Positions 22,949 through 33,358 of a stretch of DNA of 64,000 nucleotides are shown one piece after another (the stretch's first letter is position 1; each line of letters begins with the position of its first letter). Both the position numbers and the translations under genes were made by a program. Below the pieces are notes generated by a model. It ran no database searches, had not been told where the DNA came from, and saw only the letters and a list, made by a program, of their open reading frames with translations. This DNA comes from Dichotomocladium elegans (lineage: Eukaryota; Mucoromycota; Mucoromycetes; Mucorales; Lichtheimiaceae): NCBI GenBank assembly GCA_025716815.1, contig JAIXMN010000003.1, positions 248,001-312,000 of the forward strand. Direction: 5' to 3'.

Positions 22949-23017
22949 GCGTCAGTTATCGCTGACGCACCCAGGATAACCACAGCCCTTCGGGGCAAGC
23001 CCCCTTCCTTTGGAAGG
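22949..23017 (+). ncRNA. Candidate guide-RNA scaffold: three tandem hairpins
   Basis: Three perfect stem-loops start 20 nt after the Fanzor stop. The first is GCGTCAG/CTGACGC with a 6-nt loop (22949-22968). The second is GCCC-TTCG-GGGC (22985-22996), whose C(UUCG)G loop is an exceptionally stable tetraloop. The third is CCTTCC/GGAAGG with a TTT loop (23003-23017). CACA (22981-22984) could pair with TGTG just downstream of the third stem. TnpB and Fanzor genes usually encode their guide RNA at or beyond the 3' end, so the position fits. Transcription and guide function are inferred, not seen. Confidence 0.4.
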
Positions 23018-23029
23018 ACGGTGTGTTGT

Positions 23030-23407
23030 AAGTCAACGGGATTGGAGAAGGCGTAGTGTTTTCTGCTGACTAACAGGGTTTCATCCATGGATGCGATATC
23101 TTTTTACCTATTGATACGACAAATTTATATAATCCTATGCGACATTTTTCTTGTATTTTGCACGACATTATTTTATCTTGTTTACGAAATTTATTTTTGA
23201 AAATAAGTATTTACTACAGAATTTTCGGTTTACAAAAGCACCTTCCATTCGTGATGCTGTCAGCTATGAGAAACGGGCATCAAATTTTTCTTCGGAAAGG
23301 TAATTTCTTCCGAGACCGAGCTTGACTACCAGAAATTACCCGCACAGCATTTGATGTTTCTGTTTACGCGACCGCTCTCAATCTTTACACGTCATTATTA
23401 TTCAACG
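23030..23407. other. Intergenic DNA, right flank of the Fanzor element
   Basis: AT-rich, with no gene. The right end of the Fanzor-bearing element should lie here, but I see no terminal repeat matching the left side. The last 60 bp is the promoter or leader of REX2. Confidence 0.3.
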
Positions 23408-24318
23408 ATGGTGAAGAATCCTCTTGTTTGGATTGATTGCGAGGTTCGATCCTGATGGCGAAACCTAAAGAATAGATTATGGCTGAAGTAGAGTAGATGA
23501 CAGGTCTCGATATTACAAAAGATCACCTGATTGAGATTGCGGTTCTCATCACTGACGGCGATCTCAATGTGGTTGCAGAGGTAGTGCCCGATCTTATGTA
23601 TCCTCGAAACTACTAAGCCGTTTAAAAGGGCCCTGAACTGGTTATTCATCAACCTCGAGAAGTTATGGATGATATGGGTGGTGGGTACGCCAAATGGATA
23701 CGCCAAAGGACGCATCTTTAATATATGGCATAAACTTAGATTGGTGCAAGGAACATCATGGCGCGGCAAGTTAAAACATATGTGAAATCACCTTGAAAAT
23801 AGCAATGTCCCTAACGTGGTAAACAATAGTCTGGACTGACTCAAGCTGTTCTTAATTCCAAAGTGTCAACTGCGGACGCTGCGAGCCAGGTGCTAACCTT
23901 CTTGAAGCAACACATCGAGCCTGGAGTTGCCCCTCTGGCCGGCAACTCAGTTCATGCCGATAAGCGGTTTCTAGAGAAGGAGATGCCGGATGTTGTTGAT
24001 TTTTTGCACTATCGCATCGTCGGTAAGCAGCGACAGTAGCCGGGGGGATGCGCTGATAAGTGGATGACCTGACTGTGGGCTGTATTTTATTCTGTCTCCA
24101 AGATGTCAGTACCGTCAAAGAACTTGCGAGAAGATGGTAAATGGCCAGGGAATAGTGATCAACGTCTGCAGAACGTTAACAAAAAGAACATTAGGTACCC
24201 TGACGTAGCCAAAAATATCGTCAAGAAAAATACCCATAGAGCGCTTGATGACATCAAAGAAAGCATTGCCGAACTTGAATACTATCGCAAGCACGTCTTT
24301 GTATCTCAGCAGGAATAG
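23408..24318 (+). CDS. REX2: Oligoribonuclease (DEDDh 3'-5' exonuclease)
   Basis: This enzyme degrades 2-5-nt RNA fragments; the fungal form works in mitochondria and in nuclear RNA trimming. Seven exons join: 23408-23443, 23497-23580, 23629-23680, 23740-23765, 23830-24022, 24103-24136 and 24195-24318, giving 182 aa, the normal family length. All catalytic residues are present: D10 and E12 in WIDCEMTGLD, D110 in [11 protein letters not shown]156 and D161 in THRALDDI. Other family blocks are [31 protein letters not shown] and [20 protein letters not shown]. The fourth intron (23766-23829) has a GC donor (GCAAGT), because only that choice keeps HHGASGLT in frame. The first intron has a weak GTTCGA donor. 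The third could also use the overlapping GTGGTG or GTACGC. No long presequence is visible. Confidence 0.92.
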
Positions 24319-25207
24319 AATTAATTCACAATGATAAATGGTCGTAAAGGGTCTTTTCCGCAGTTTTCTCTGCACTATATCTTTTGCTGAGGTATGCGAG
24401 TGAGAGTAAATTTAGAACTATCTCTCCCAATCGATAGAGCCCTAATATTCTATGTGCGAACAAATCTACTGAAAGAGAGTACATGCGACAATATAATTAA
24501 ACAGGTTAGGACCTGTATGCTCATAAACGACGTTTTGCCGGCCATCTTTTGATGGAATAAAACGATTTCACAGGGCTCGAATGTATGGAAGGCTAATGAT
24601 TTTCATGGAAGGTGTTTCCCGGCTTCCTGTACTCTCTAAAAGTATTGGAGTCGGGTAAGGTGATCAAACCACTTGAGAGGATATAATGACTAGTCAACAA
24701 TCGCTTATAGAATAACGCCTACATAATATTGATTATTTTTTAAAGGATGGCTTCTGCTCACTAATCGTAAGCAGCGTTTCATCAGGAACCACCGCAGTAA
24801 TCTCAGCAACAGCGGGGCGTAGGTGCAGTACTGGCCATAATGTCCGCGGAAGTTGGACATGAGCCATAAAGGTGCTTTTCTTGTAGGAACGGAAAATGCA
24901 TCGCGATCACTACCACTCTCCTTCTATTTTGATTGCCGTGCAATGAACGATTACATATATAAAATGAATCAAGAACTTTCGGCGACCTCTTTCGGATGGG
25001 GATGGGGACGGGGATAGGGGAAGGAAAGATTTACTTTATGTTACAATAAAGATAACAGATATATTGATTATGAGATATATATATATGTGGGTGTGTGGAA
25101 TGTGTGTGGTGCAGGGAATCGGTTACGTGAGCAGAGTGTATGGATGCCGGACTGATATTGATACAACAATTCGGATTATATGATAACTTGATTTCTTTTA
25201 CAAAATA
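24319..25207. other. Shared 3' flank of REX2 and the SH3-RA gene
   Basis: The two genes converge here. I see no gene, only AT-rich sequence with an (AT)n tract near 25074-25086 and a TGTG-rich patch after it. Confidence 0.35.
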
Positions 25208-28041
25208 TTAAAAAGCATGGGAAGCAATGATACGCTGAAATTCCTGTGATACAAGGACCACCGCCTTCCGTGAGTACTGCGCCCCCTGTTGATATCTTTT
25301 AACCCCAACTTACCTTCTCCAGATCATCCAAGGTTGACATTTGCCCAACTGAAGAATCTAGGATATCCAACGATAACGACCCATTTGCGGATCTGCGACC
25401 CGGCCTTTGCTCCTGCGCATCCAGACATGCCGAGCCATATCTGGTCAGAGCGTCGAGATCTTGCTCTGTGACTGATTGTAGATTGACGCTGACTGGTTTG
25501 CTGGAAGGCTGTGATACCACCTTGCTTGCCACTACCTCACCTGTCTTGGCTATCAACGTGTATTGAACCTGGTTTTGTAGCAGTGGTTTAGACCGTACGA
25601 GCCCGTTGGACAACGTAATATCGATGCCTCCGTCCATATTCCGCGAGACAGCAATGCCTGTCGCGAGGCTGCGCTTCTTATCCTTTGATAGAGATTGTAA
25701 CGCAGAATCTACGCGGTAAAGAACACCTTCGATTTTTGTATTTGCACAGCTGACTGTCAATGGCGTCCGCTGCTGTTGCCGTGAAATCCGCTCAGGTGAA
25801 ACTTTGGTAATGGATGAGCGGGAGGATGATGAACGAGGCTGATGAGCGCCCATTTTTCTCAGAATAAACGTCTTCTCGCCAACCTCACGGGGCGCATCGT
25901 CATGCATAATTTCAGCAAGTCTGGCGGAGGTGTTCAAGAGCTTGCCTAATAACCCCGTCAGCTGATCTGTTACTCTATGTATTCAAAAGCTAAAGTTACT
26001 TACTCGGTTGGGTGGATACCGCCATTCTATAGTGCACGTTTTCACTGTGTGAAATATGGAACTTCTCAAGGGCAGTAACAGTAAGGTCTGCAATAGAAAT
26101 ACTTGCTGGAACTGCAATCAGCTTGTCGATTCGTTCAGGGGAGATGTCCTGCTTCTTTTTCCGGAGGTTCTTGGAGAATGATGAAGATCGGGAAAGTTCC
26201 TTGCTTCGGACTGGGTCGCTGAGTAGAGCGACCTTGACATATATTTTCCCATCTCTCTCGTTGATACGTCTAATTCTTTTATGCAGGTAGAAGCCAATCT
26301 CGGGGTCTTTTCCTGGGCGGGGGTGAAGCCGTGGGGTCGTATCTGTCAGCTGGCTTTGTTTCTGAGAAAACTGTTTTACATGTGCAATAGATGGCATTGG
26401 AGTCGTGAGGTGATTTGTAAGAGTCTGGAAAATAGCTAAAGGTTTGTCCTGGGGTGCCAATGTAATTTCATCTGGTAGGAATGCGACGTCAGCACTCACT
26501 ATACATACTTAAGTGCTGCAATTTCTTTTCTTTACCTCCATTCAATGACTTCACTGTTAAATAGTACTCTACTCCGCTTGTATGCGTTGGCGTGATCGTG
26601 CGTGAAGACCGGCCAGCAGTCTTATCTTCAATCTGGGCAATGTGGAAGCGTTCCATAGCTTGGATGAGCAGTCGCTCTGCACTTGTATGTTCATCTACCA
26701 ATAATGTATGGTACATAGCGCCGACATTGATGTTTCCGGCTGACACGCGCAGCACCCGCAGGTTACCCGGGTTATTACTCGGAGATCGAGCGTGATTATT
26801 ATCTTCGTTACTAGATGAATTTACAGAGGCAATTGATCCCCGGTCTGTGTCTTCGCGCGGTGGAGTCAATTTCAGATTATCCTTCTTGTTACGAGAAAAT
26901 AAGCTCCAGAAAGGTGCCGAACGCTTGTCCTCTGGTCGTGTTACACTCGGGGAAGTTGATGAGCTGTTGACTATGACAGGCTGCTGCTGCTGCTGCGGTT
27001 GTTGTTGTGGTTGTTGTTTTAATGGGGCAACGATAGAGGTATTTGCTTGATCTGATAGTTGGTTTGACGGACCGGCTCCGTTGCTGTGGATTATTTCCGA
27101 AAGCGGCACGCACCCTTCCATGGAATCATCATCCGAGTCCACTTCTTCTCCATCATCACCATCAGCATCGTCGTCGTCGTCGTCGTCGTCATCTTCCGAC
27201 TCCGTGCTATTATCCACAATGTTCTCTTTCCACTCCTCGTAGGCTTCGCCAACTTCTTCCTCACCATCGTCGCCGATTAAAATGATATGTGCCTGAACAC
27301 TGAGGTCCTTCCCAATAGTCACTCTGCGCTTGACTTTGTTGCCAGTTTTTTCGATCTTTTTAGGGATATAGTGCGTTGCTTGATCCAATGAAGTTGTCTA
27401 TTAAAACCGCTTTTAGAACTTCCAATCGAGATTTCTATACAAATCGCCCTGACCTCTGCATTTCGATGTTTGTTTAGGCGAGCCAGTCGCTCAAAAGGAG
27501 TCTATAGGTCACCCGGCCGTCAAAATCAAAAAATGGATTGCATAATAACATGCACGCTTTCGTCACTTGCCTCGATATTTTCGGCCGGGATATAACCGAC
27601 TTCTGCTGTTTTGATGACGTTTACGAGCCACCAATAGGAGTTGGAATCGTCTAAGAGCGTCAAGGCATCGCCCTTGTAAACCGAAGCCTGTCCTTCCACC
27701 GTAGCGACAAAGGTGTGGAGCGCGTAAACCATATCAAAATTGATATTTTCATCAGGTATGCTAGGCGATGAGGTATATGTCGAGTCATCGTCCTCATCCA
27801 ACTCATCCTCGTCGTCCTCCTCCTCTTCTTCATCATCATCGTCGTCTTCTTCTTCTTCCTCTTCTTCTTCTTCAACTTCCTCAATGAGAGTATTAGTGCG
27901 GTTTCGCTGCTGCTGCTTGAGAGGGCTGCTGCTGCTATTCTGCTGGTGGAGCGCAGAACTGACAGTGGGGGATGGCTGCCAGTCGGACAATCGCGGATTG
28001 TTGCGATCGACTTGAGTGTTTATGACAAGATGCTTGGACAT
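25208..28041 (-). CDS. SH3 and Ras-association (RA) domain protein
   Basis: Probably an adaptor linking Ras-type GTPase signalling to polarity or growth. Six exons join: 28041-27571, 27501-27454, 27397-26536, 26471-26004, 25945-25314 and 25243-25208, about 838 aa. The N-terminus has a long Glu/Asp tract (residues about 55-85). The SH3 domain follows: YALHTFVATVEGQASVYKGD, SNSYWWLVNVIK and GYIPAENIE. Splicing then gives the conserved TPFERLARLNKHRNAE. Two ubiquitin-fold RA-like segments follow: GNINVGAMYHTLLVDEHTSA to GVEYYLTVKSLNG, and DKLIAVPASISIADLTVTAL. The protein ends DDLEKEFQRIIASHAF. The first intron starts with GC (GCAAGT). An Asp run, a Gln run and Ser-rich linkers separate the domains. 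Ascomycete proteins share the SH3-TPxERLARLNKHRN-RA order; I give no symbol. Confidence 0.85.
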
Positions 28042-29248
28042 TGTATATTCCGGAGCTTCTGGACAGTGCCAACAATGACTTCGAATTGCAGTATATTACA
28101 AAAAAAAAAGAGAGAGGGAGACACGAGAAAGAATACAAGGAAAAATAATATAAAAGAAGTGAAAGAACGAGCTAGTGCAGTTTTTAATATTCTGTGCTCC
28201 CATGCCCGATCTTCCTTTGTCGGTTCGGTGCAAGTTAGCAAGTATGACAAGTTATACACAGGTATCGGCTGCTATGACATGAACGATCATTATCATCCTG
28301 TAAACCAGATACCGCCTGCCCTGGTTCCGCTTGCCGCCCACAACCACTTGCATTGTTTTGAAGTTAGCTTATTCATTTATTTAGCTGGCGACATTTCCGA
28401 CGAACGGGCTTTTCCGCGAAAAAGTTTAAGGGGACGTGCGTGTGTGTATCTCCGCAGGCCAACGCAAAAAAAAAACAGTGTCAAACCTGACTTCGCGACC
28501 ACTCCCCTACCAGCAAGGGACAGAGTGGCGAACGAAAATGCCCCCTTTGCGCTATTAACACGTGCGATGCAAACAGAATCACCCGTTGCTTGCTTCACCT
28601 TTCATTTTTTCTCCTTTCTTGTCTGTACCCTCGGGCGGTTACTCGAAAAAAAATTATGGTTCCTTTCTGTAACATTACGCCCCTCGATTAATTTAATGAG
28701 GTGACAACACACACTTCACGTTAGTTCTGTCCCGCCCTGTCTCATCCTGTCCCGTGGTTTGCGTCTCCCGCTTATCGTGCTGTCTACTCGACGGTATCCC
28801 CGCTCTTGCCCTTCTGTTTGCCTATAGCGATGTATGACACAAGCGCGGTGTCTGTCGCATGGCAATTGCTCGCAGAAATCGCCCCTGGGCGGTGCACTTG
28901 TATCACTAACCCAGTTCATATTATGGCTCAGCATTTAATTCTCTCTCAAAATATCACAAGCTCTCCAGGGGAACGGGGTTCTGTTAGCAGGCTGGTTTAT
29001 AGTTCCATTCTTCGTCATGCATCGAAAGATGAAAGGCAGAAAACATGAGCGGTTAGTGTTTCATGATTTCAGGAGGCACGGATGGCGCATCATCGTATTC
29101 ATTAATGGCACGCGTACGTAGCACTAAAGTAACAAATGATTCTCTGCGGTGAACAAAGCAGGGTTGATGACATCGACTGATGGATAGGAAGCGAGACGGG
29201 CGCATGGATGGGTGTAGGAGGAGGTGGGAGATCAGGCTACTACTATAA
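28042..29248. other. Promoter region of the SH3-RA gene and 3' flank of RSC9
   Basis: Both neighbours are on the minus strand. A 252-codon open frame on the plus strand overlaps the SH3-RA start and has low-complexity, non-conserved sequence; I reject it as a gene. A-rich tracts (28100-28150) and CCTGTCCCG-type pyrimidine patches (28728-28760) are promoter-like. Confidence 0.35.
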
Positions 29249-31985
29249 CTAGTGAATGCAAAAATGGGAGAACATATATTGGATGTGAGGTGCCATTTTG
29301 GGTCGTCTTCTTGCGATTGCGAGAAGCTCATTTTCATAGGGTATAAAATATCGGTGGCTCTCGCGGTCTTTGGAGAGCTGCCGTAATAGATAGGCTGCAA
29401 CAAGGGCAACACCCTTTGGCTCTGAATGGTCTATATCCACAACATGATGCGGTAGTGGAGGAGTTAAGTCGATCCCGGCATCGAAGTGCGTTCCCAAATG
29501 TGTAACCATCTCATCCTTGTCTTTAAATTCCTGCAGTGTATCGGCGCAGTCTGTCCACATGCACTCCATTCCGTCTACTTGTTGGTACTCGCCAACATGG
29601 TCTTGCAGGATGTGACGCTGTAAGTGCATTTCATCCTCAAACACCTTTGAACAATCCGTCCATTGGCACATCATCTCTGCTCCTAATTGGAAACGACATG
29701 TTAACCACGCCCTAGTCATATATATATATATATCAATCTTTATCTTACCGTCTTTAAGAATACTCATTTTGATCTGGATACCACGAACCAAGGTTCCCTC
29801 TAGAACGAGTCCTTCTTGCGACCCATCTGTCGCCGATGCTTCCGGGAACGAAATTTTGAGCACCGTATAAAAATCCTTCATCTTGAGCGCGCGTTCCTGG
29901 CCAAATCGCATTTCATACAGAAGATACATGTCATCAAGGGAAAGTACGCTGTTACGGTCCGTCACTTCGAATTTGTCTTTCAACCTGGAGTGAAAAAAAG
30001 AAGACTATAAGCAGCTGAGAAGACGCGGCCAAGCACTCAAAATTTCCTTACCATCCAAGACACCGATATGGCTCATCTAATTCCTGGTATGCGCTGAGGC
30101 TAGGCACGCATGGAACAGAACCATGGGACTCCCCTGCTGCTTCAAAGGACGCCTGACCATTACTCGCAGGAGACTGACTATCTTGCGATCCTTCGTCACA
30201 TTCCAGCACGAGCTTTGGAGTAAAGTACTTGCTTTTTGCTGTCAAAAGGGAGACCAAAATCCCAATATCCGCACCCGAATGAATCAACAACAGCTGGCGC
30301 CTAAAGTCAGCCGAAACTTTGCTGTATTGATAGAGATACTCGATCACGACGCCAATAAGTTCTTCATCGTTAATGACGAGTAGATGAGAAACCCTTGCGA
30401 TGGTTGTTATCGCACCAGAGAGAAGATATAGTCGATTACTCTCGTTCAATGTCAACATCGTTAACACCAATATAGTACCAATGAGAAGGTGCCGTTCTTG
30501 CGAGTATAGTACACTGGTAAGACAAGGAATAAGCTCATCAAAAGGACCAGAAAGTTCTACATAGGGCGCAATATTTTCCAGGACATCGATGCAATGCCGT
30601 TTCAATTCAGCATCATCGACCGCAGCTAGCGCCAGACATTTTTGTAGCATGGTCAGGAGGCCCTTGGACCCAGCCAAGACTTGAGCATTAGTTCGAAGAA
30701 ACGAGAAATTCCGAAGGATATGAAGGACTGTGATTGTGGCCGACCGGTCATAGTCACCAAAGAAAGGACTTCCCCGCTCGACCAGCAAATCGAGGAGGCG
30801 AGGTGTACCGTCAAGCAGCAGTTGTTCAGGGCATTCAAATGATATAGTGACTATACAGTTCAAGGCCCAGTCAATATCCATCTTGTTCATGGATTGTAAG
30901 GAGTGAAGTATTCTCTCTTTGTCCTTCACTTCGATATTGTTCGCTTCAAGTTCCGAAAATGAGTACTCTTCGTATGATCATTCGGCATCTACAGATTGTA
31001 CCTTTTAAGCAAGCTCTTCGCTCCTCTTCGACAAGATGTATATGCTCCGATGGGTGGTTCTGGTGGTGAATTTCGGATATAGTACATTGGCTGGGTTCAT
31101 TTCTGATAGCTATCTCTTCAAAGGAAAATGGAGTGTGTATTCTTGGTAACGAAAGTCCTAGTCCCGCCATAGACATCGTCCCGCGAGGGGTCGGATCTGG
31201 TCGAATGGGCGTGTAGGAAGGCGTAGTCAAAGAGTGGACCCGTTTTTGCCGCAGAGTGGTACCTTTTTTTTGCGCTCCATAAGAACACATAGAGGATCTT
31301 CGTCACAACCTTTTTTTTTACCATTCTTATTTTTAAAAGTCTTTCCTGCGAGCGTAGATGCCTTGTGTGCATTCTGTTTTCGATAATATATGTCAATAAA
31401 CCATATTGCCTAACAAACATGAAATTCGCTCTTACCGGGCCACGTAACTCGTCAGGTGGGTCCCATGTCTTCCCCCACACCTTTTCCTCCTCCCACCCGA
31501 GCTAGGTTTTCAAAGTAAATATGTTTGGCAATGACCCCTCACACGGCTCATGGCTGATCTTTTACCAAATTGCGGATATATACGCCCTTCAAGATATAGG
31601 CACTATTGGTGCATGTGCTAGGAAAATTAAAATTATCCCCAATATATTTCCAGCGACGACTTCGGGTGACCTGCAAAGCACCGAGACAAATTATTCAGCT
31701 AATGGCTGCAAAAATGGTGGTGACACCATGCTAGACCCTGAGCACATACCTTGTCGAATCCTCCAGCATCCATTACCACCTTATAGATTTTGTAAAGATC
31801 GAGCTTTTTACCACCAAGAATGGGCTCGACCTGAAGAGTAGTGCTAAGGAATCTGTGAGCAAGTCTCATGGGTTATTGAATCAAAAGACATGCACGTACC
31901 CTTTGCTGGCATGGAAAGTCTTGAGATCGTCTATGAATTTGCTATATTCGCTGGTGCGTTCAATGTCATCTATAATTTTCGACAT
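29249..31985 (-). CDS. RSC9: Rsc9/ARID2-type chromatin-remodelling subunit
   Basis: Rsc9 is a DNA-contacting subunit of the RSC/PBAF remodeller. ATG 31985 begins MSKIIDDIERTSEYSKFIDD. The ARID spans exon 1 (31985-31900), exon 2 (31843-31750: LQVEPILGGKKLDLYKIYKV) and exon 3 (starting about 31670: WKYIGDNFNFPSTCTNSAYI). GWEEEKVWGKTWDPPDELRG follows. A Pro/Ser/Thr-rich exon (about 31280-30995) precedes the helical repeat domain ending at 30052 (SMNKMDIDWALNCIVTISFE onward). Then come the RFX-like part (EPYRCLGWLKDKFEV, exon 29984-29749) and two C2H2 fingers, CQWTDCSKVF...HILQDH and CMWTDC...HLGTH (exon 29682-29249). The C-terminal KGVALVAAYLLRQLSKD block is typical. I could not find a splice that keeps phase between the GPVR donor (about 31437) and the Pro-rich exon, and the next junction is ambiguous. 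Confidence 0.87.
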
Positions 31986-32312
31986 CCTTGGCCAGCAGAC
32001 GTGGAACGTGCAGGGTGACAATAGAAATGCAAGAGAGAGCGTAGTTCGGGATAGCACGAAAAAACCCATAACCACGAAGGTCCTCGCACATCCTGTGCTG
32101 CAGTCGGAGATGAAATCCGATTAGGTACATTGCAGGCGAAAGAGATAGTCTCGTTGCACAAGGCCCGTTGGAGTAGCTTCCTTTGTCTGTGCTTTTTGTT
32201 CTTCCTGGGTTCTACCGTGTAATGAGGCTTTCGTCGTCGCATTACTATAATGCCAGATCCTAACGTTTGTTGGGCATATGAAAATAATTCATACGCACTG
32301 CTTATAGGCGGA
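31986..32312. other. RSC9 5' flank
   Basis: No gene is visible. The stretch holds the RSC9 promoter and ends at the left terminus of a Tc1-like fragment. Confidence 0.3.
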
Positions 32313-33150
32313 TTACACACAGTTTTCCAAATCGAAGTCGCGCCCTTCGAGTTCTGAAGTCGCTCTTTGCTCAGAAATCTTTACGCGTGATGACAAAGCA
32401 ATTGTCGCATCCACGGAGAAATCCTTTTCCATATGCTCATTTTACACTTTGAAATGAGCAATCTATCTTCTTAGGAGGATGAGCATGTCCACGTCGTTAA
32501 TGAGCATGGCTGCCCTGAACCTATGGGCTATATCATTGATCATGAAATATAACTGCGTGGTCTATCTTGAAGGAGTAGCCCTGACTTTGTTGCTACGCAT
32601 ATTCACAAGCGAAAAGATTCAGACTTTCAAACGAAAGAAGCAGACTTTAAGTGCTGCTGCACCGAAAAAGATAAAATCGGACTCTTCAAACTGGTATTTG
32701 AGAAGGTCTTGCGTGCATGAGCTGCTGGAAAACAGCTAGGAGTTCATGTTTGTTCGGCGCAGTAGTGGGGATTATAATATGGAAAGGACTCTTATAACAC
32801 TATTGAAAAAAGTAGACGCAGAAATCATTCACGTATTCTATTGAAGAGCATAAAAGTGCTATTTGAGAATGGATTGATAAGAATACATCGGCAGTCCTAG
32901 AACAACTGAGAGGAAAACTGCTCTAGAGGGTTTGAGAGTCTTAAATGTTCGAAAACAACGCTCCATCGCTTTATGAAACATGAACCACAGCTGTTGCAAG
33001 CAATGGAACTGTAACTGTATATTATCTCAGTTTCCTTAAGACCACGGTGGACGAGGAGATATGAGCGATTGAAGGTTCTTATTCGGTAATCAACAAGCCA
33101 TCTATTCATAGTGTTGAGAGTATCTCAATCTATCGGGTTCTTCTAATGAG
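32313..33150 (+). mobile_element. Tc1-like element, strongly decayed
   Basis: Left-end blocks are present in family order: ATTACACACAGTTTTCCAAA, AAGTCGCG, GAAGTCGC, CTTTACGCGTGATGACAAAG and TTTGAAATGAGCAATC. A decayed N-terminus follows near 32490 (VVNEHGCPEPMGYIIDHE). Traces of the DDE domain appear near 33035-33140 (FLKTTVDEE and a ghost of the DNAPIH motif). Many stops; inactive. Confidence 0.65.
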
Positions 33151-33358
33151 CCAACCTGGGTATTGCCACACACACACATCAGCATAGGTTTTAGTGTTGG
33201 CACAGGTGGTACGTTAAGAATAAAGAGAAAGGTTGTATTTTCTGCCGTCTAACAGTATCACGAAAACACTCCCTTGGACATCGCCAATTGAAAGCCAGTT
33301 CGACACTTACTTTTCTGACCTCAGCTTATTTATACTGAATCTCCATTCCGCTCAAATC

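Noticed and set aside
25286..25313. 28-nt last intron in the SH3-RA gene
   Set aside because: Too short for splicing; a 70-nt intron ending at 25244 gives the conserved EFQRIIASHAF end instead.
26472..26508. 37-nt intron (GTATGT donor) in the SH3-RA gene
   Set aside because: The 64-nt intron from donor GTAAAG at 26535 matches the usual size here and keeps the expected spacing to APQDKPLAIF.
26943..27020. GCTGCTGCTG and TTGTTGTTG tracts as a regulatory or CRISPR-like repeat
   Set aside because: They encode the Gln-rich linker of the SH3-RA protein; no spacers are present.
27946..28704. 252-codon plus-strand open frame over the SH3-RA start
   Set aside because: It is antisense to the conserved SH3-RA first exon, has no domain and is mostly promoter-like low-complexity sequence.
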